Origin: Croceicoccus ponticola
GTDB lineage: Bacteria; Pseudomonadota; Alphaproteobacteria; Sphingomonadales; Sphingomonadaceae
DNA: 64,000 nucleotides
Assembly: GCF_004004515.1 (NCBI RefSeq)
Contig: NZ_RXOL01000004.1
Span: forward strand, 1-64,000
Direction: 5' to 3'
Shown here: piece after piece, positions 9,876 to 18,537 of the stretch
Layout of the letters: the number at the start of each line of letters is the position of its first letter
How positions within the stretch are numbered: position 1 is the first letter of the stretch
Made by a program: the position numbers and the translations under genes
Notes under the pieces: generated by a model
What the model was told of the DNA's origin: nothing
Seen by the model: the letters and a program-made list of their open reading frames with translations, nothing else
Database searches by the model: none

Positions 9876-10430
9876 ATGACAGGCATCGAAAGCCGCTTGG
9901 ACAGAATTGAATCGCGTTTCGCTATCGAGGAACTTTGCATGCGATACTGCATCGCTTGCGACGATCGCAACGTGGCGATGCTGTCCGATTGCTTTACGCG
10001 GGACATTTCGATCGTCGCGTCGAACGGTTCGATGAATGCACAAGGTCGGGATGTGGTCATGGCGATGTACGATCGTCTGTTCCGCGTTCGCGGGCCTGGC
10101 TTTCACTGGTCACATGACAGAACGATCACCATCGATGCCGTCGACCCCAACCGTGCCACCGGCCTTATTCTGGCCCATGCCGAAACTTGTCCGGCAGGAC
10201 GGGTCAGCATTGCCGGCATCCGATATTCCGATCATTACGAACGGCACGAAGGGAAGTGGTTTTTTGCCAGCCGCGTGCTCGATTTCGTATATTACCTGCC
10301 GATCCAGGACTATATCGAACGCTTCCCCAAGCGCGACCGCGTCCTCACGCCCGATGGATGGGCGCAAGCTGAATTTCCCGAGGGTGCGGCAAGCTGGTCG
10401 CAATGGTACGATGCCGAAGCGAGTCAGTGA
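9876..10430 (+). CDS. SnoaL-like (NTF2-fold) protein
   Basis: A 184-residue protein with the cone-shaped NTF2 fold seen in SnoaL-like dehydratases, isomerases and ring-hydroxylating dioxygenase small subunits. Recognisable parts are the N-terminal helix IESRFAIEELCMRYCIACDD, FTRDISIVASNG, HWSHDRTITIDAV and YERHEGKWFFASRVLDFVYY. A TTG at 9867 could start the frame, but ATG at 9876 with GAGAGG upstream is better. It ends 4 bp from the stop of the convergent GntR gene. Catalytic role unknown: by position it could be a dehydratase or isomerase acting on a CoA ester or cyclic intermediate. Confidence 0.72.
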   Translation: MTGIESRLDRIESRFAIEELCMRYCIACDDRNVAMLSDCFTRDISIVASNGSMNAQGRDVVMAMYDRLFRVRGPGFHWSHDRTITIDAVDPNRATGLILAHAETCPAGRVSIAGIRYSDHYERHEGKWFFASRVLDFVYYLPIQDYIERFPKRDRVLTPDGWAQAEFPEGAASWSQWYDAEASQ

Positions 10431-10434
10431 GGCA

Positions 10435-11160
10435 TCAGTTCCGGGTGTCGGACAGGGCGCTTTCGCCCATCGAGATGTAGTCGGCCAGCACATCGCCCGA
10501 AAGCGTGACATGGCGGCGCATCGCGTCGGATGCACGGTCGCCGTCACCCGCCAGGATCGCAGCCAGGATTTCCTCGTGGAATGACTGATTCTGCTCTGAA
10601 AGTCCGGGGCGGGTCAGCTGGAAACGGCGGTAGGCCAGGGTGTGCAAAGCCAGCTTGTTGACGGTTTCGACCAACACGCTGTTGTGGGTTGCCTGCATGA
10701 TGATCGAATGGAAATGCCGACCATAGCGCGCGTAGTCATTTGCGTTGCCATCCGCCAGCGCCTCGCCCGCCAACTGGTGCACTTTCTGCAGTTCGTCACG
10801 TTCGCGAGAATTTATGCGGTCGGCGGCATAGCGCGCGCACAATGCTTCCATTTCAGAAACCGCTTCGTACATATGGACCAAACGGGGCAGGTCCAGCTTT
10901 ACGACGGTGGGATGTCGCCGTGGTTGCTTGTTGATCAAGCCACCCTGCTGCAGCTGCAACATCGCTTCTCGGATCGGCGTACGAGAGACGTTGAACCGCG
11001 CGGCAAGCTCTTCTTCGTCGATCGGACTGCCCGGTTTCAGAACGCCGGACAGGATATCATTCTCTATCGCCTGGCGGATGGCACTGGCTTGCGTGATACG
11101 CGCCTTTGGCTTTACCACCGCATTGGCCTGATCATCGACTAACCTATTATTGCTTGCCAT
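10435..11160 (-). CDS. GntR family transcriptional regulator, FCD subgroup
   Basis: A 241-residue regulator. The winged helix is at residues ~25-95, with SPIDEEELAARFNVSRTPIRE typical of GntR. The C-terminal all-helical FCD domain usually binds a small carboxylate with a metal. Here HFHSIIMQATHN and the C-terminal HEEILAAILAGD supply histidines at positions expected for metal ligands. It is the last gene of the minus-strand operon starting at 16013 (31 bp after 11192-12034), so it probably feeds back on that promoter. FCD regulators commonly bind short palindromes centred on GTATAC-like cores, and GTATATATAC stands in the operon promoter at 16045-16054. The regulator-site link is inference. 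Confidence 0.9.
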   Translation of the reverse strand: MASNNRLVDDQANAVVKPKARITQASAIRQAIENDILSGVLKPGSPIDEEELAARFNVSRTPIREAMLQLQQGGLINKQPRRHPTVVKLDLPRLVHMYEAVSEMEALCARYAADRINSRERDELQKVHQLAGEALADGNANDYARYGRHFHSIIMQATHNSVLVETVNKLALHTLAYRRFQLTRPGLSEQNQSFHEEILAAILAGDGDRASDAMRRHVTLSGDVLADYISMGESALSDTRN

Positions 11161-11191
11161 CGTGTCTCACTTGTCGCCTTGCGCCAACATA

Positions 11192-12034
11192 TCAATCTTT
11201 TGATCGGTCGGCCAACAGTCTTGCCGCCTCCCGCGCCGACATACCCAATTCAACGCCCGCCGCGCGCGCCAGTTTGTTCGCGCCCGTGATGATCCCGTCA
11301 CGGTAGCTCGAAAGCCCATCTCCCATCGCCGCTAGACGCGCATCGACTGTCGCGCCAGCCAATCCTTCGGCTTCTACGATCTCGAGCCCGGCTCGTCCCG
11401 AACCGTCGCGACCGCCACCGCCGTCGGAGCAGATGAAACCATGGGGTGCAATACTTAAAAGATAGGGCACGGCACTTCGCCCGGTATGCCCGGCGGTGAC
11501 GAGAACGTTGTCGGCGTCCTCGGGCAAACCGAAGGCGATGGAGTCGGTGCAGATGATCTTGCGGCCATTGGTCCCGACATCGACGAGTGCGCGATTGGTC
11601 ACCTGCGCAGCGGCAGGCTCGCCGGGATCGTTGGCGAGCATCATTTCTGCGGCAACGCTGACGGGCATGCCGGGTCTGACGCCGCAGTCCGCGGCGGGCC
11701 GATTGACGAAACTCACGACGCCGCGGTTATACAGATCGACACCGTTGCCCAGTTCTACCGTCATGACATCGGCAACAGCCGCTGGCATATTGAGCGCTTC
11801 GAGATACCACAGACCGGCAATCGACGCCCCGCCCGGACCAACTCCGCAATCGACCCCGATAATCCCGCGAGGTGCCTCGGCCCCCAGAAATCTAGCGGGA
11901 AGCACACCGCAATATGAGGCGTTGACCACGATGTCGCGATCACGATTTTCGGGCACGACATGGTAAGCGGAATCGCACGCGACGATACGTCCGCGATCCG
12001 TTTTCGCCATTTCGGTCTGGAGGCTCCCGATCAT
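11192..12034 (-). CDS. Unrecognised protein with two tandem ~97-residue repeats, copy A
   Basis: A 280-residue protein of a family I cannot name. It aligns without gaps to the protein at 15174-16013 (164 of 279 positions identical by hand count). Internally, residues 37-133 and 179-275 are repeats in an exact 142-residue register, both with a D-x-G-x-G turn, an AGL motif, a G-[ND]-G-x-x-x-Y segment and a GV-x-x-GM segment. There is no signal peptide or membrane span, so it is probably cytosolic. Between the repeats, VTNRALVD and ICTDSIAFG are shared with copy B. It starts inside the stop of the GMC gene (ATGA overlap), so its expression is tied to an alcohol-oxidising flavoenzyme. Copy A has Cys63 where copy B has Gly. 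An enzyme or binding protein is possible; function is open. Confidence 0.85.
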   Translation of the reverse strand: MIGSLQTEMAKTDRGRIVACDSAYHVVPENRDRDIVVNASYCGVLPARFLGAEAPRGIIGVDCGVGPGGASIAGLWYLEALNMPAAVADVMTVELGNGVDLYNRGVVSFVNRPAADCGVRPGMPVSVAAEMMLANDPGEPAAAQVTNRALVDVGTNGRKIICTDSIAFGLPEDADNVLVTAGHTGRSAVPYLLSIAPHGFICSDGGGGRDGSGRAGLEIVEAEGLAGATVDARLAAMGDGLSSYRDGIITGANKLARAAGVELGMSAREAARLLADRSKD

Positions 12035-13674
12035 CGCGCCGCCACCGCGTCTTCGCGGATGATGTCACTGGCCCGCCAGGCGACAGCCATCGCAGGCGCG
12101 CCGGTGTTCTGCGATGTTTGCGTGGGAAACACCGAAATGTCGACGACGCGCAGGCCATCCACACCGCGCACTTTCAGCCGGTCGTCCACTACTGCCATTG
12201 CATCGTTGCCCATCCGCGCCGTACCGCACGCATGGTAGCCGGGGCCTGAGTAAGTCGCAAAGGCCTCCAGAATCTCGGCATCGGTTTGCACATCCTTGCC
12301 AGGGATCGTTTCCTCCGCGACGATACCGGCAAGCGTGGGATGCTCGATCAAAGCCCGCATTTTTCGGAACATGTGGATCGACACCCGGCGATCATATTCG
12401 TCGGTCAGGTAATTCACGCGAATCTCAGGTGCCTCGGCCGGATCGGCTGATCGGGCGTGCACGCTGCCTTGGCTTTGCGGCTGACTGGGGTAGCCCATCA
12501 GCTGCATGCCGGGCAGCCGTTCCAATTGCGGCCCCTTCGTCCAACCATCCCACGAACCCAGGTCCATCGAAGTGCGCGAAAAGATCAGGTGGGCATCGGG
12601 GTGGGTTGCCTCCGGGTCGCAGGCGACCAGCGCCGCCGCATCGAACCCGGGAAAGGCCATCGGGCCCGACTTAAACGCCAGCCAGCGCGCAACGTTCTTG
12701 GCCAGTCTCCATCCCTCGAACTGGCCGTTGAGGCTCCAAGGCTTGAGCAACCGGCGCTGCATGATGATCAGACAGTGCTCGCGCATGTTTTCGCCGACAC
12801 CTGGACTATCCTGGATGACATCGATGCCGATGTTGGCCAGCCGCGATGCCGAACCGATGCCGGAGAGTTCGAGAACCTGCGGCGTCTGCAGCGCGCCACA
12901 GGCCAGGATCACTTCCTTGCCAGCGGCGAAAGTGCGCACGCGATCCCCGGTTCGCACCACGACGCCGGTCGCTTTGCGATTTTCAAACTTGACCCGCTCA
13001 ACCAGCGTTTCGGCAAGAATTGTGAGATTCCGCCGGCCCTGTGCCGGTCTCAGGAAAGCCTGCGCCGCTGCGGAACGCTTGCCATTGCCGATATTGAAGG
13101 GGGTATAGCCGATGCGGTCACCGCCCGGTTCATTGAGATCCGCCACCTCATCCCAACCGCATTCGCGCCCCGCCCGGATGACGGCGTGCATGAGCCGGCT
13201 TCGTTCCGGGTTTATCGTCACCTTCACAGGGCCGCCGACGCCGCGAGCTTCGCCTGCGCCGAGGCAGTGGTCTTCCATCTCGCGGAAAATCTTACGGATT
13301 TCCGGCCAGCCCCAGCCGCGATTGCCAATCGCCTCCCAGCGGTCATAATCCTCGGGCAATCCGTGGAAATAGAGCATCCCGTTAATCGAACTCGATCCGC
13401 CGATCATGCGCCCACGCGACCAGACCTCTCCGCCCGGTTTCGCACCATTATCCGGACCAGTCTGGAAGTAGCGCGCGCGCGCTTCACTCAGCAGCATTTT
13501 GGCAAAGCCGCGCGGTATTGCGATCAAGGCATCCTCCTTGTCCGGCCCTGCCTCGATCAAAAGGACACTGACGGCGGGGTCCTCGCTCAACCGCGCCGCG
13601 ACGACGCATCCTGCTGCGCCGCCGCCGCACACAATGTAATCGAATGTGCCTTCCACCGCGTTGGGATCAGGCAT
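12031..13674 (-). CDS. GMC-family FAD-dependent alcohol oxidoreductase
   Basis: A 547-residue glucose-methanol-choline family flavoprotein. The dinucleotide motif YIVCGGGAAGCVVAARLSE is at residues 13-31. GRMIGGSSSINGMLYFHG is the GMC signature near residue 110. The second signature is around CGALQTPQVLELSGIGS. The active-site pair is His481 in GYHACGTARMG and Asn523 in TSQNTGAPAMAV. No export signal is seen, so oxidation is cytosolic, unlike the PQQ enzymes. It overlaps the ALDH gene by 8 bp upstream and copy A of the repeat protein by 4 bp downstream. A GMC dehydrogenase coupled to an ALDH and an acyl-CoA ligase resembles polyether or terminal-alcohol degradation operons, but the substrate is not shown by sequence. 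Confidence 0.92.
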   Translation of the reverse strand: MPDPNAVEGTFDYIVCGGGAAGCVVAARLSEDPAVSVLLIEAGPDKEDALIAIPRGFAKMLLSEARARYFQTGPDNGAKPGGEVWSRGRMIGGSSSINGMLYFHGLPEDYDRWEAIGNRGWGWPEIRKIFREMEDHCLGAGEARGVGGPVKVTINPERSRLMHAVIRAGRECGWDEVADLNEPGGDRIGYTPFNIGNGKRSAAAQAFLRPAQGRRNLTILAETLVERVKFENRKATGVVVRTGDRVRTFAAGKEVILACGALQTPQVLELSGIGSASRLANIGIDVIQDSPGVGENMREHCLIIMQRRLLKPWSLNGQFEGWRLAKNVARWLAFKSGPMAFPGFDAAALVACDPEATHPDAHLIFSRTSMDLGSWDGWTKGPQLERLPGMQLMGYPSQPQSQGSVHARSADPAEAPEIRVNYLTDEYDRRVSIHMFRKMRALIEHPTLAGIVAEETIPGKDVQTDAEILEAFATYSGPGYHACGTARMGNDAMAVVDDRLKVRGVDGLRVVDISVFPTQTSQNTGAPAMAVAWRASDIIREDAVAAR

Positions 13675-15145
13675 CCAGATAGCTCCCGCTCATCAGGATC
13701 TGCTTCTGATCGGTGAATTCGAAAATCCCCTCGGCACCGCATTCGCGGCCCCAGCCGGATTGCTTGAATCCGCCAAACGGTTCGGTCAGCGAAACCCCTG
13801 CCGCATTAATGGCCACACCACCTGATTGGATCTTGCGAGCCACATCCATCGCAAGGTCTGCGTCCTGCGTGTAGATGGACGATGCGAGCCCGAACTTGCT
13901 GTCGTTTGCAATGGCAATTGCCTCGTCCATGTCGCGATAGGTGATGACCGCCGTGACTGGCCCGAACACTTCTTCCTGAGCGATTTCCATGTCGTTGGTT
14001 ACATCGTCAAGCAGGGTGGGTTCGTAAAACCAGCCCCGGTTGAGGTGCGCCGGACGGCGGCCACCGGCCACGACCCGTGCGCCCTGCTCTACTGCGCGGT
14101 TCACCATGGATTCGGCACGATCACGGCCACGCTTGACGGCGATTGGCCCGCGGTCGACGCTCGGGTCCCAAGGCAGACCGACTTTCAGTCCGCGATAAGC
14201 TTCGCCAATGGCTTCGACCACTTCGTCATGCCGTTTTTCGGACACTAGGATCCGCGAAAGGCTGACGCAGACCTGCCCCAGAAATCCACTTGCCCCGGCC
14301 ACCAGCGTGGGCAGGACGGTATCGAGCGGTGCATCATCGGCAATGATCGCCGGTGATTTTCCGCCCAGTTCCAGGATCGTGCGGGCAAGGCGCGGCGCCG
14401 TCCGTTTGACGACGTCTACCGCAATGGCGGTTCCTCCGGTCAGCGCGACCATGTCGACACCTGGATGGCTTACCAGGTGCTGCGTGACAGTCGTCCCTGC
14501 AGCAAGCATAGAAACTACGCCTTCGGGCAGTCCTGCTTCCTCGATCGCTTCGGCCACGAGCCGAGAAGTGAGCGGCGATTCAGGGGCCGGCTTGATGATC
14601 ACGCTACAACCGGCAAGCAAGGCCGGAATGACTTTCATGCCCATCAACACCACAGGGCCATTATAGGTCAGGATGGAAAGCACGACGCCGAGCGGTTCCC
14701 GGCGAATGACCGTTCGGCCCATCGGCCCGTCGCGAACTTCTTCGAAAGGCAAGGTCCGCGCCTTTTCGATGGCGTTGCGCCAGACGAGCTTGCCGGCACC
14801 CGAGTTGATCATTTCGCCATGCGCGATAGGCGCGCCCGCCTCCAGCATCCAGGCAAGATTCATGGTTGGCAGCCGACTTTCCAACGCATCGGCGAGACGG
14901 CTACACGCATCGGCACGCTCATCGATGGTCATCCGCGGCCATGGCCCCTCATCGAACGCCTTTCGCGCGGCGGCGACGGCACGGTCGGCATCCTCGACCG
15001 AGGGCATGCGAACGCTGGCAATTACTTCCTCGTCCGCCGGACAGATAACGTCGAGCATCTCTCCACCGGTCGAGGCGACAAAGCGGTTGGCGACGAAGAC
15101 TTCGTCAAGCCCCGGAATTGCGGGAAGCTCTGGCTTCTGAATCAT
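13667..15145 (-). CDS. NAD(P)-dependent aldehyde dehydrogenase
   Basis: A 492-residue ALDH that should oxidise the aldehyde made by the GMC enzyme encoded next to it. The catalytic cysteine is in GASGFLGQVCVSLSR (near residue 290) and the general-base glutamate in TILELGGKSPAII. The NAD-binding turn ALTGGTAIAVDV replaces the common FTGS form, which is slightly unusual. The ATG has GGAGAG upstream. It lies 28 bp after the repeat-protein gene 15174-16013 and overlaps the GMC start by 8 bp. Its closest relative in the window is the ALDH at 27687-29174. Confidence 0.92.
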   Translation of the reverse strand: MIQKPELPAIPGLDEVFVANRFVASTGGEMLDVICPADEEVIASVRMPSVEDADRAVAAARKAFDEGPWPRMTIDERADACSRLADALESRLPTMNLAWMLEAGAPIAHGEMINSGAGKLVWRNAIEKARTLPFEEVRDGPMGRTVIRREPLGVVLSILTYNGPVVLMGMKVIPALLAGCSVIIKPAPESPLTSRLVAEAIEEAGLPEGVVSMLAAGTTVTQHLVSHPGVDMVALTGGTAIAVDVVKRTAPRLARTILELGGKSPAIIADDAPLDTVLPTLVAGASGFLGQVCVSLSRILVSEKRHDEVVEAIGEAYRGLKVGLPWDPSVDRGPIAVKRGRDRAESMVNRAVEQGARVVAGGRRPAHLNRGWFYEPTLLDDVTNDMEIAQEEVFGPVTAVITYRDMDEAIAIANDSKFGLASSIYTQDADLAMDVARKIQSGGVAINAAGVSLTEPFGGFKQSGWGRECGAEGIFEFTDQKQILMSGSYLDA

Positions 15146-15173
15146 CTTTACTCTCTCCGGTTATCGCGCCGCC

Positions 15174-16013
15174 TCAAACGGCTTTTCGATTGACTAGGTA
15201 GTGCGCGGCTTCGCGCGCGGGCATCCCCACTGTGACGCCGCAGGCCAACGCGAGGTCGTTCGCCGCGCTGATCGTACCATCGCGATACGTGCTCATACCG
15301 TCACCCAATCGTGCGGTGCGCGCGTCCACAGTTGCGCCGGCAATGCCGAGTTCGTTCGTAATGGGCAGCCCTGCGATCCCCGAATTGTTCCGGCCCATGC
15401 CACCGTCGGAGCAGATGAAACCGAACGGGCCGACCGTTTCGATGTGACGTGCGCCGCTGCGCCCAGTGTGTCCGGCGGTGACCAACACGTTGCGGCGGTC
15501 CTCGTCCGTTCCGAATACGATCGAGTCAGTGACTATGACTTTGCGACCGTCAGGTCCGTCCTCAACAATGGTTCGGTTTGTGACGCCGTAGGCGCCCGGA
15601 GTGGCGGGATCGTTTTCAAGCATCAACATGGCGGCTTCGTGAGCGGGCATGCCAATATCCACCCCGCAGTCGCGTGCGGGTCGATTGGCGAAACTGATAC
15701 GGCCATTGTGGTAAGCGTCGATGCCATCGCCAAGAATGATGGTCATGACGTCGACTGCCGCTGCGGGCACGTTTAGCGCTTCGTAATACCAAAGCCCGGC
15801 AATGCCGACCCCTTCGGGACCCACCCCGCCATCGAAGCCGATCACGGCGCGGGGTGCATATTCCATGGCGAGTCGCGCCGGCAGAACGCCAATGTATGAT
15901 GCCGTCACGGCAACATCGGCACCACGATTGCGCTCATCAAGATCGGCAGCACTATCCATGGCCATTATGGCACCACGGGCCGTGCGCGCCATCTCGTGCT
16001 GCAGATCTTTCAC
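15174..16013 (-). CDS. Unrecognised protein with two tandem ~97-residue repeats, copy B
   Basis: A 279-residue paralogue of 11192-12034 and the first gene of the five-gene operon ending with the GntR regulator. Residues 36-132 and 178-274 match in an exact 142-residue register with 43 of 97 identities by hand count. Shared positions include DGG (61-63 and 203-205), GIAGL (70-74 and 212-216), LGDG (94-97 and 236-239), CGV (116-118 and 258-260) and GMPA (121-124 and 263-266). The whole protein is therefore an internal duplication joined by a linker with VTNRTIV and VIVTDSIVFG. The start is GTG at 16011-16013 with GGAG upstream. There is no signal peptide. Rich in Gly, Asp and Ala, with many invariant turns, it looks like an enzyme or ligand-binding fold rather than a structural protein. 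No family name can be given. Confidence 0.85.
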   Translation of the reverse strand: MKDLQHEMARTARGAIMAMDSAADLDERNRGADVAVTASYIGVLPARLAMEYAPRAVIGFDGGVGPEGVGIAGLWYYEALNVPAAAVDVMTIILGDGIDAYHNGRISFANRPARDCGVDIGMPAHEAAMLMLENDPATPGAYGVTNRTIVEDGPDGRKVIVTDSIVFGTDEDRRNVLVTAGHTGRSGARHIETVGPFGFICSDGGMGRNNSGIAGLPITNELGIAGATVDARTARLGDGMSTYRDGTISAANDLALACGVTVGMPAREAAHYLVNRKAV

Positions 16014-16020
16014 GCGCTCT

Positions 16021-16062
16021 CCGAAAATATATTTGACACCGCAAGTATATATACAGAGATAT
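16021..16062. promoter_or_regulatory. Divergent promoter with GTATATATAC palindrome
   Basis: Between the GTG start at 16013 (minus) and the ATG at 16102 (plus). TTGACA at 16033-16038 followed 18 bp later by AGATAT (16057-16062) is a fair plus-strand promoter. The perfect palindrome GTATATATAC (16045-16054) lies between them, where a bound repressor would block RNA polymerase. CGAAAATATA at 16022-16031 is the reverse complement of the TATATTTTCG repeats at 4614 and 4640. The arrangement suggests that both divergent operons are controlled by one regulator. Confidence 0.5.
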
Positions 16063-16101
16063 CTTGGCCAGCAACACTGAAATGGTGGCGGAGAGTATGC
16101 G

Positions 16102-17706
16102 ATGAGTTTGGCCGAAGCAGCGCAGTCGTGCGCACACGCAGGTGCCCTGCTCGATCAGCCGGGTCTGCTTTTCAATGACATGATCCGCATCAATGCTCGC
16201 CGGTTTCGCGATAAGGCGGCGGTGATCTGTGGGGACGATCAGCTGTCGTGGACCGACTTCCACCGACGCACGAACATGGTCGCAAACGCGTTAATCGGCG
16301 AAGGTCTGCGCAAAGGCGACAAAGTTGCGCTGGTGATGAACAGTTCGATCCTGATGTTCGAACTGATCTGGGGCACGGTCAAGGCGGGTGGAGTGATCGT
16401 CCCGCTCAATCGCATGATGTCCGGCGACGGACTGGAAGCCACCATCGATAATTGCGACGCACGCTATGTTTTTGCCGATCACGACGCGACCGAGGCGCTC
16501 GACCCATTGCGCGAAAGACTCTCGAAGGTCGAGAGCGTTGGATGGTTCGTTCGCGGTCCTGCCACATCGCGGTGGCGCGACGCGGCGGCATTCATCGACC
16601 ATGCTGAAGAGGATGAGCCAGAAGTCGCCCTGACCATGGCCGATCCGATGAACATCATCTATTCATCCGGCTCTACCGGTTCGCCCAAGGGGATCGAGCA
16701 CAGCCAGATGGCGCGGCACATCTACACCTTCGGTTTTGGCCCGGGGCTTGAAATGACGCGCTTTTCGGTGCCGATCTGCTCCACGCCCCTTTATACCAAC
16801 GGCACCTGGATTACGATGCTGCCCGCAGTCTATCTAGGTTCCACGACGGTCCTGCTCACCAAGTTCAGCGCAGATTCCTTTCTCGAAGCAGTGCAGCGCC
16901 ATGGCTGTACGCACGCCTTTGCGGTGCCAACGCAGTTCATCGTCCTGCTCGAATCCGGTCGGATCGGATCCTATGATACCAGCACCCTGAAAGTATTCAT
17001 GAGCGGTGGCCAAGCGATCGCGTCCGATACCAAGGCCGGAATTGCCCGCGAATTGCCGCATGTCCGCCTTTACGAATGTTACGGGATTACCGAAGGCTTC
17101 AGCACTCTCGCCTCGCCTGAAGACAAGGCGCTTCCCGGCAAGGACAAGACCGTCGGCATGGCGCTTTTCGGCGGCGAACTGGTCATCCTCGACGACGACG
17201 GCAACATCCTGCCCCCCGGCGAAGTCGGCGACATCACCGGCTATGGCCCGGCGCTGATGACCGGCTATTATCAGAGCCGGGACGCATCCGAAAAATCGAT
17301 CTGGCGCGACGCGCGCGGACGGACATTTCTTCGTTCCGGCGATCTCGGTTTCATGGACGAGGACGGCTATCTGTATATTGCCGGTCGCGTGAAGGACATG
17401 ATCAAGTCCGGCGGCATTAACGTCTACGCCTCCGATATCGAAGAGGTCTTCATGCGTCATCCGGCGGTGGCGGAAGTGGCCGCGATCGGCGTTCCGCATG
17501 TGCGCTGGCTCGAAACGCCCCTGCTTCTCGCGATCCTGCGCGATGGCCATGACATCAATGCCGACGAATTGCGCGACTGGGGCAATGCCCAACTCGGAAA
17601 GTACCAGCGCGTTTCCGCAGTCGAGTTCCGCACAGAATTTCCCCGCGCAACGCACGACAAGATACTGAAACGCGCACTGCGCGATCCTTACTGGGCCGAT
17701 GCCTGA
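16102..17706 (+). CDS. AMP-forming acyl-CoA synthetase
   Basis: A 534-residue ANL-family ligase with the P-loop IIYSSGSTGSPKGIEHS, the adenylate motif YECYGITEGFSTL, the hinge region RSGDLGFMDEDGYLYIAGR, the KSGGINVYASDIEEV segment and the terminal lysine in RATHDKILKRAL. It heads a plus-strand operon with a crotonase-like protein, an SDR and an amidohydrolase, divergent from the repeat-protein/ALDH/GMC operon. The likely role is CoA activation of the acid made by the ALDH. It belongs to the long-chain/medium-chain group rather than the benzoate type, but the exact acid cannot be read. Confidence 0.9.
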   Translation: MSLAEAAQSCAHAGALLDQPGLLFNDMIRINARRFRDKAAVICGDDQLSWTDFHRRTNMVANALIGEGLRKGDKVALVMNSSILMFELIWGTVKAGGVIVPLNRMMSGDGLEATIDNCDARYVFADHDATEALDPLRERLSKVESVGWFVRGPATSRWRDAAAFIDHAEEDEPEVALTMADPMNIIYSSGSTGSPKGIEHSQMARHIYTFGFGPGLEMTRFSVPICSTPLYTNGTWITMLPAVYLGSTTVLLTKFSADSFLEAVQRHGCTHAFAVPTQFIVLLESGRIGSYDTSTLKVFMSGGQAIASDTKAGIARELPHVRLYECYGITEGFSTLASPEDKALPGKDKTVGMALFGGELVILDDDGNILPPGEVGDITGYGPALMTGYYQSRDASEKSIWRDARGRTFLRSGDLGFMDEDGYLYIAGRVKDMIKSGGINVYASDIEEVFMRHPAVAEVAAIGVPHVRWLETPLLLAILRDGHDINADELRDWGNAQLGKYQRVSAVEFRTEFPRATHDKILKRALRDPYWADA

Positions 17707-17730
17707 CGCCCCCTCTCAAAAGGTTTTACG

Positions 17731-18537
17731 ATGGCTTACCAATATCCCGAGTACGAATCCCTGAAGTTCGACCGGCCAGCAGACCGCATCCTCAGGATCA
17801 CGATGGAACGGGGCAAGATGAACGCGATGGATTTCGAATTCCATCACTCGATTGCAGAGGTCTGGCGCCATGTAGAAGAAGATCCCGACACAAGCGTCGC
17901 AATCCTGACAGGTGCGGGCCGCGCGTTTTCGGCAGGCGGCGATTTCGACCTCGAGGAAAAGGTTATCGCCGAATTCGATTGGAAAGCACGCATGTGGAAG
18001 GATGGGCGCAACCTGGTCCTCAACATGCTCAATTTCTCCAAACCGCTGGTTTCTGCCATCAACGGCGCAGCAGCTGGTGGCGGTCTTGCCGCGGCCATGC
18101 TCTCGGATGTGACGATCATGGCCCGTTCGGCGAAGCTGGCCGATGGACATGTCCGGCTTGGTGTTGCGGCCGGCGATCATGCCGCCATCATCTGGCCCCT
18201 GCTTTGCGGGATGGCGCGCACCAAGTACTATCTGATGAGCGGCAAGGCGCTGACTGCGGAAGAGGCTGAGCGGATCGGCCTGATCACCATGTGCGTGGAT
18301 GACGACAAGCTTCAGGAAACAGCTTTGGAAGTGGCTCTCGATCTGGCGCAGGCGGCACCTTCCGCCATCCGCTGGACCAAACACGCCCTCAACAACTGGA
18401 TGCGGATGGCGTGGCCTGTGTTCGAAACGAGCCTAGCGCTCGAAATGCTTGGTTTTGCCGGGCCAGAGGTTCGCGAGGGACTGGATGCGCATCTTGAAAA
18501 GCGCCCCCCCGCCTTCAACCCTTCCTCGCCGCTGTGA
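17731..18537 (+). CDS. Crotonase-superfamily protein lacking both hydratase glutamates
   Basis: A 268-residue crotonase-fold protein. The CoA/oxyanion-hole parts are intact (GAGRAFSAGGDFD, 61-73, and GAAAGGGLAAAMLSD, 112-126). The two glutamates of true enoyl-CoA hydratases are absent: Ala120 replaces the first and His140 stands at the second (in DGHVRLG). An acidic residue appears later in AAGDHAAIIWP (Asp149). It is therefore unlikely to be an ordinary hydratase. Crotonase relatives with altered active sites act as isomerases, dehalogenases, retro-Claisen hydrolases or aldolases. It follows the acyl-CoA ligase by 24 bp, and its stop overlaps the GTG start of the SDR. It probably handles the CoA ester from that ligase. 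Confidence 0.85.
   Translation: MAYQYPEYESLKFDRPADRILRITMERGKMNAMDFEFHHSIAEVWRHVEEDPDTSVAILTGAGRAFSAGGDFDLEEKVIAEFDWKARMWKDGRNLVLNMLNFSKPLVSAINGAAAGGGLAAAMLSDVTIMARSAKLADGHVRLGVAAGDHAAIIWPLLCGMARTKYYLMSGKALTAEEAERIGLITMCVDDDKLQETALEVALDLAQAAPSAIRWTKHALNNWMRMAWPVFETSLALEMLGFAGPEVREGLDAHLEKRPPAFNPSSPL

Noticed and set aside
12457-13716. A 419-codon plus-strand frame opposite the GMC gene
   Set aside because: The GMC protein has intact FAD and active-site motifs. The opposite frame has no similarity and no ribosome-binding site.
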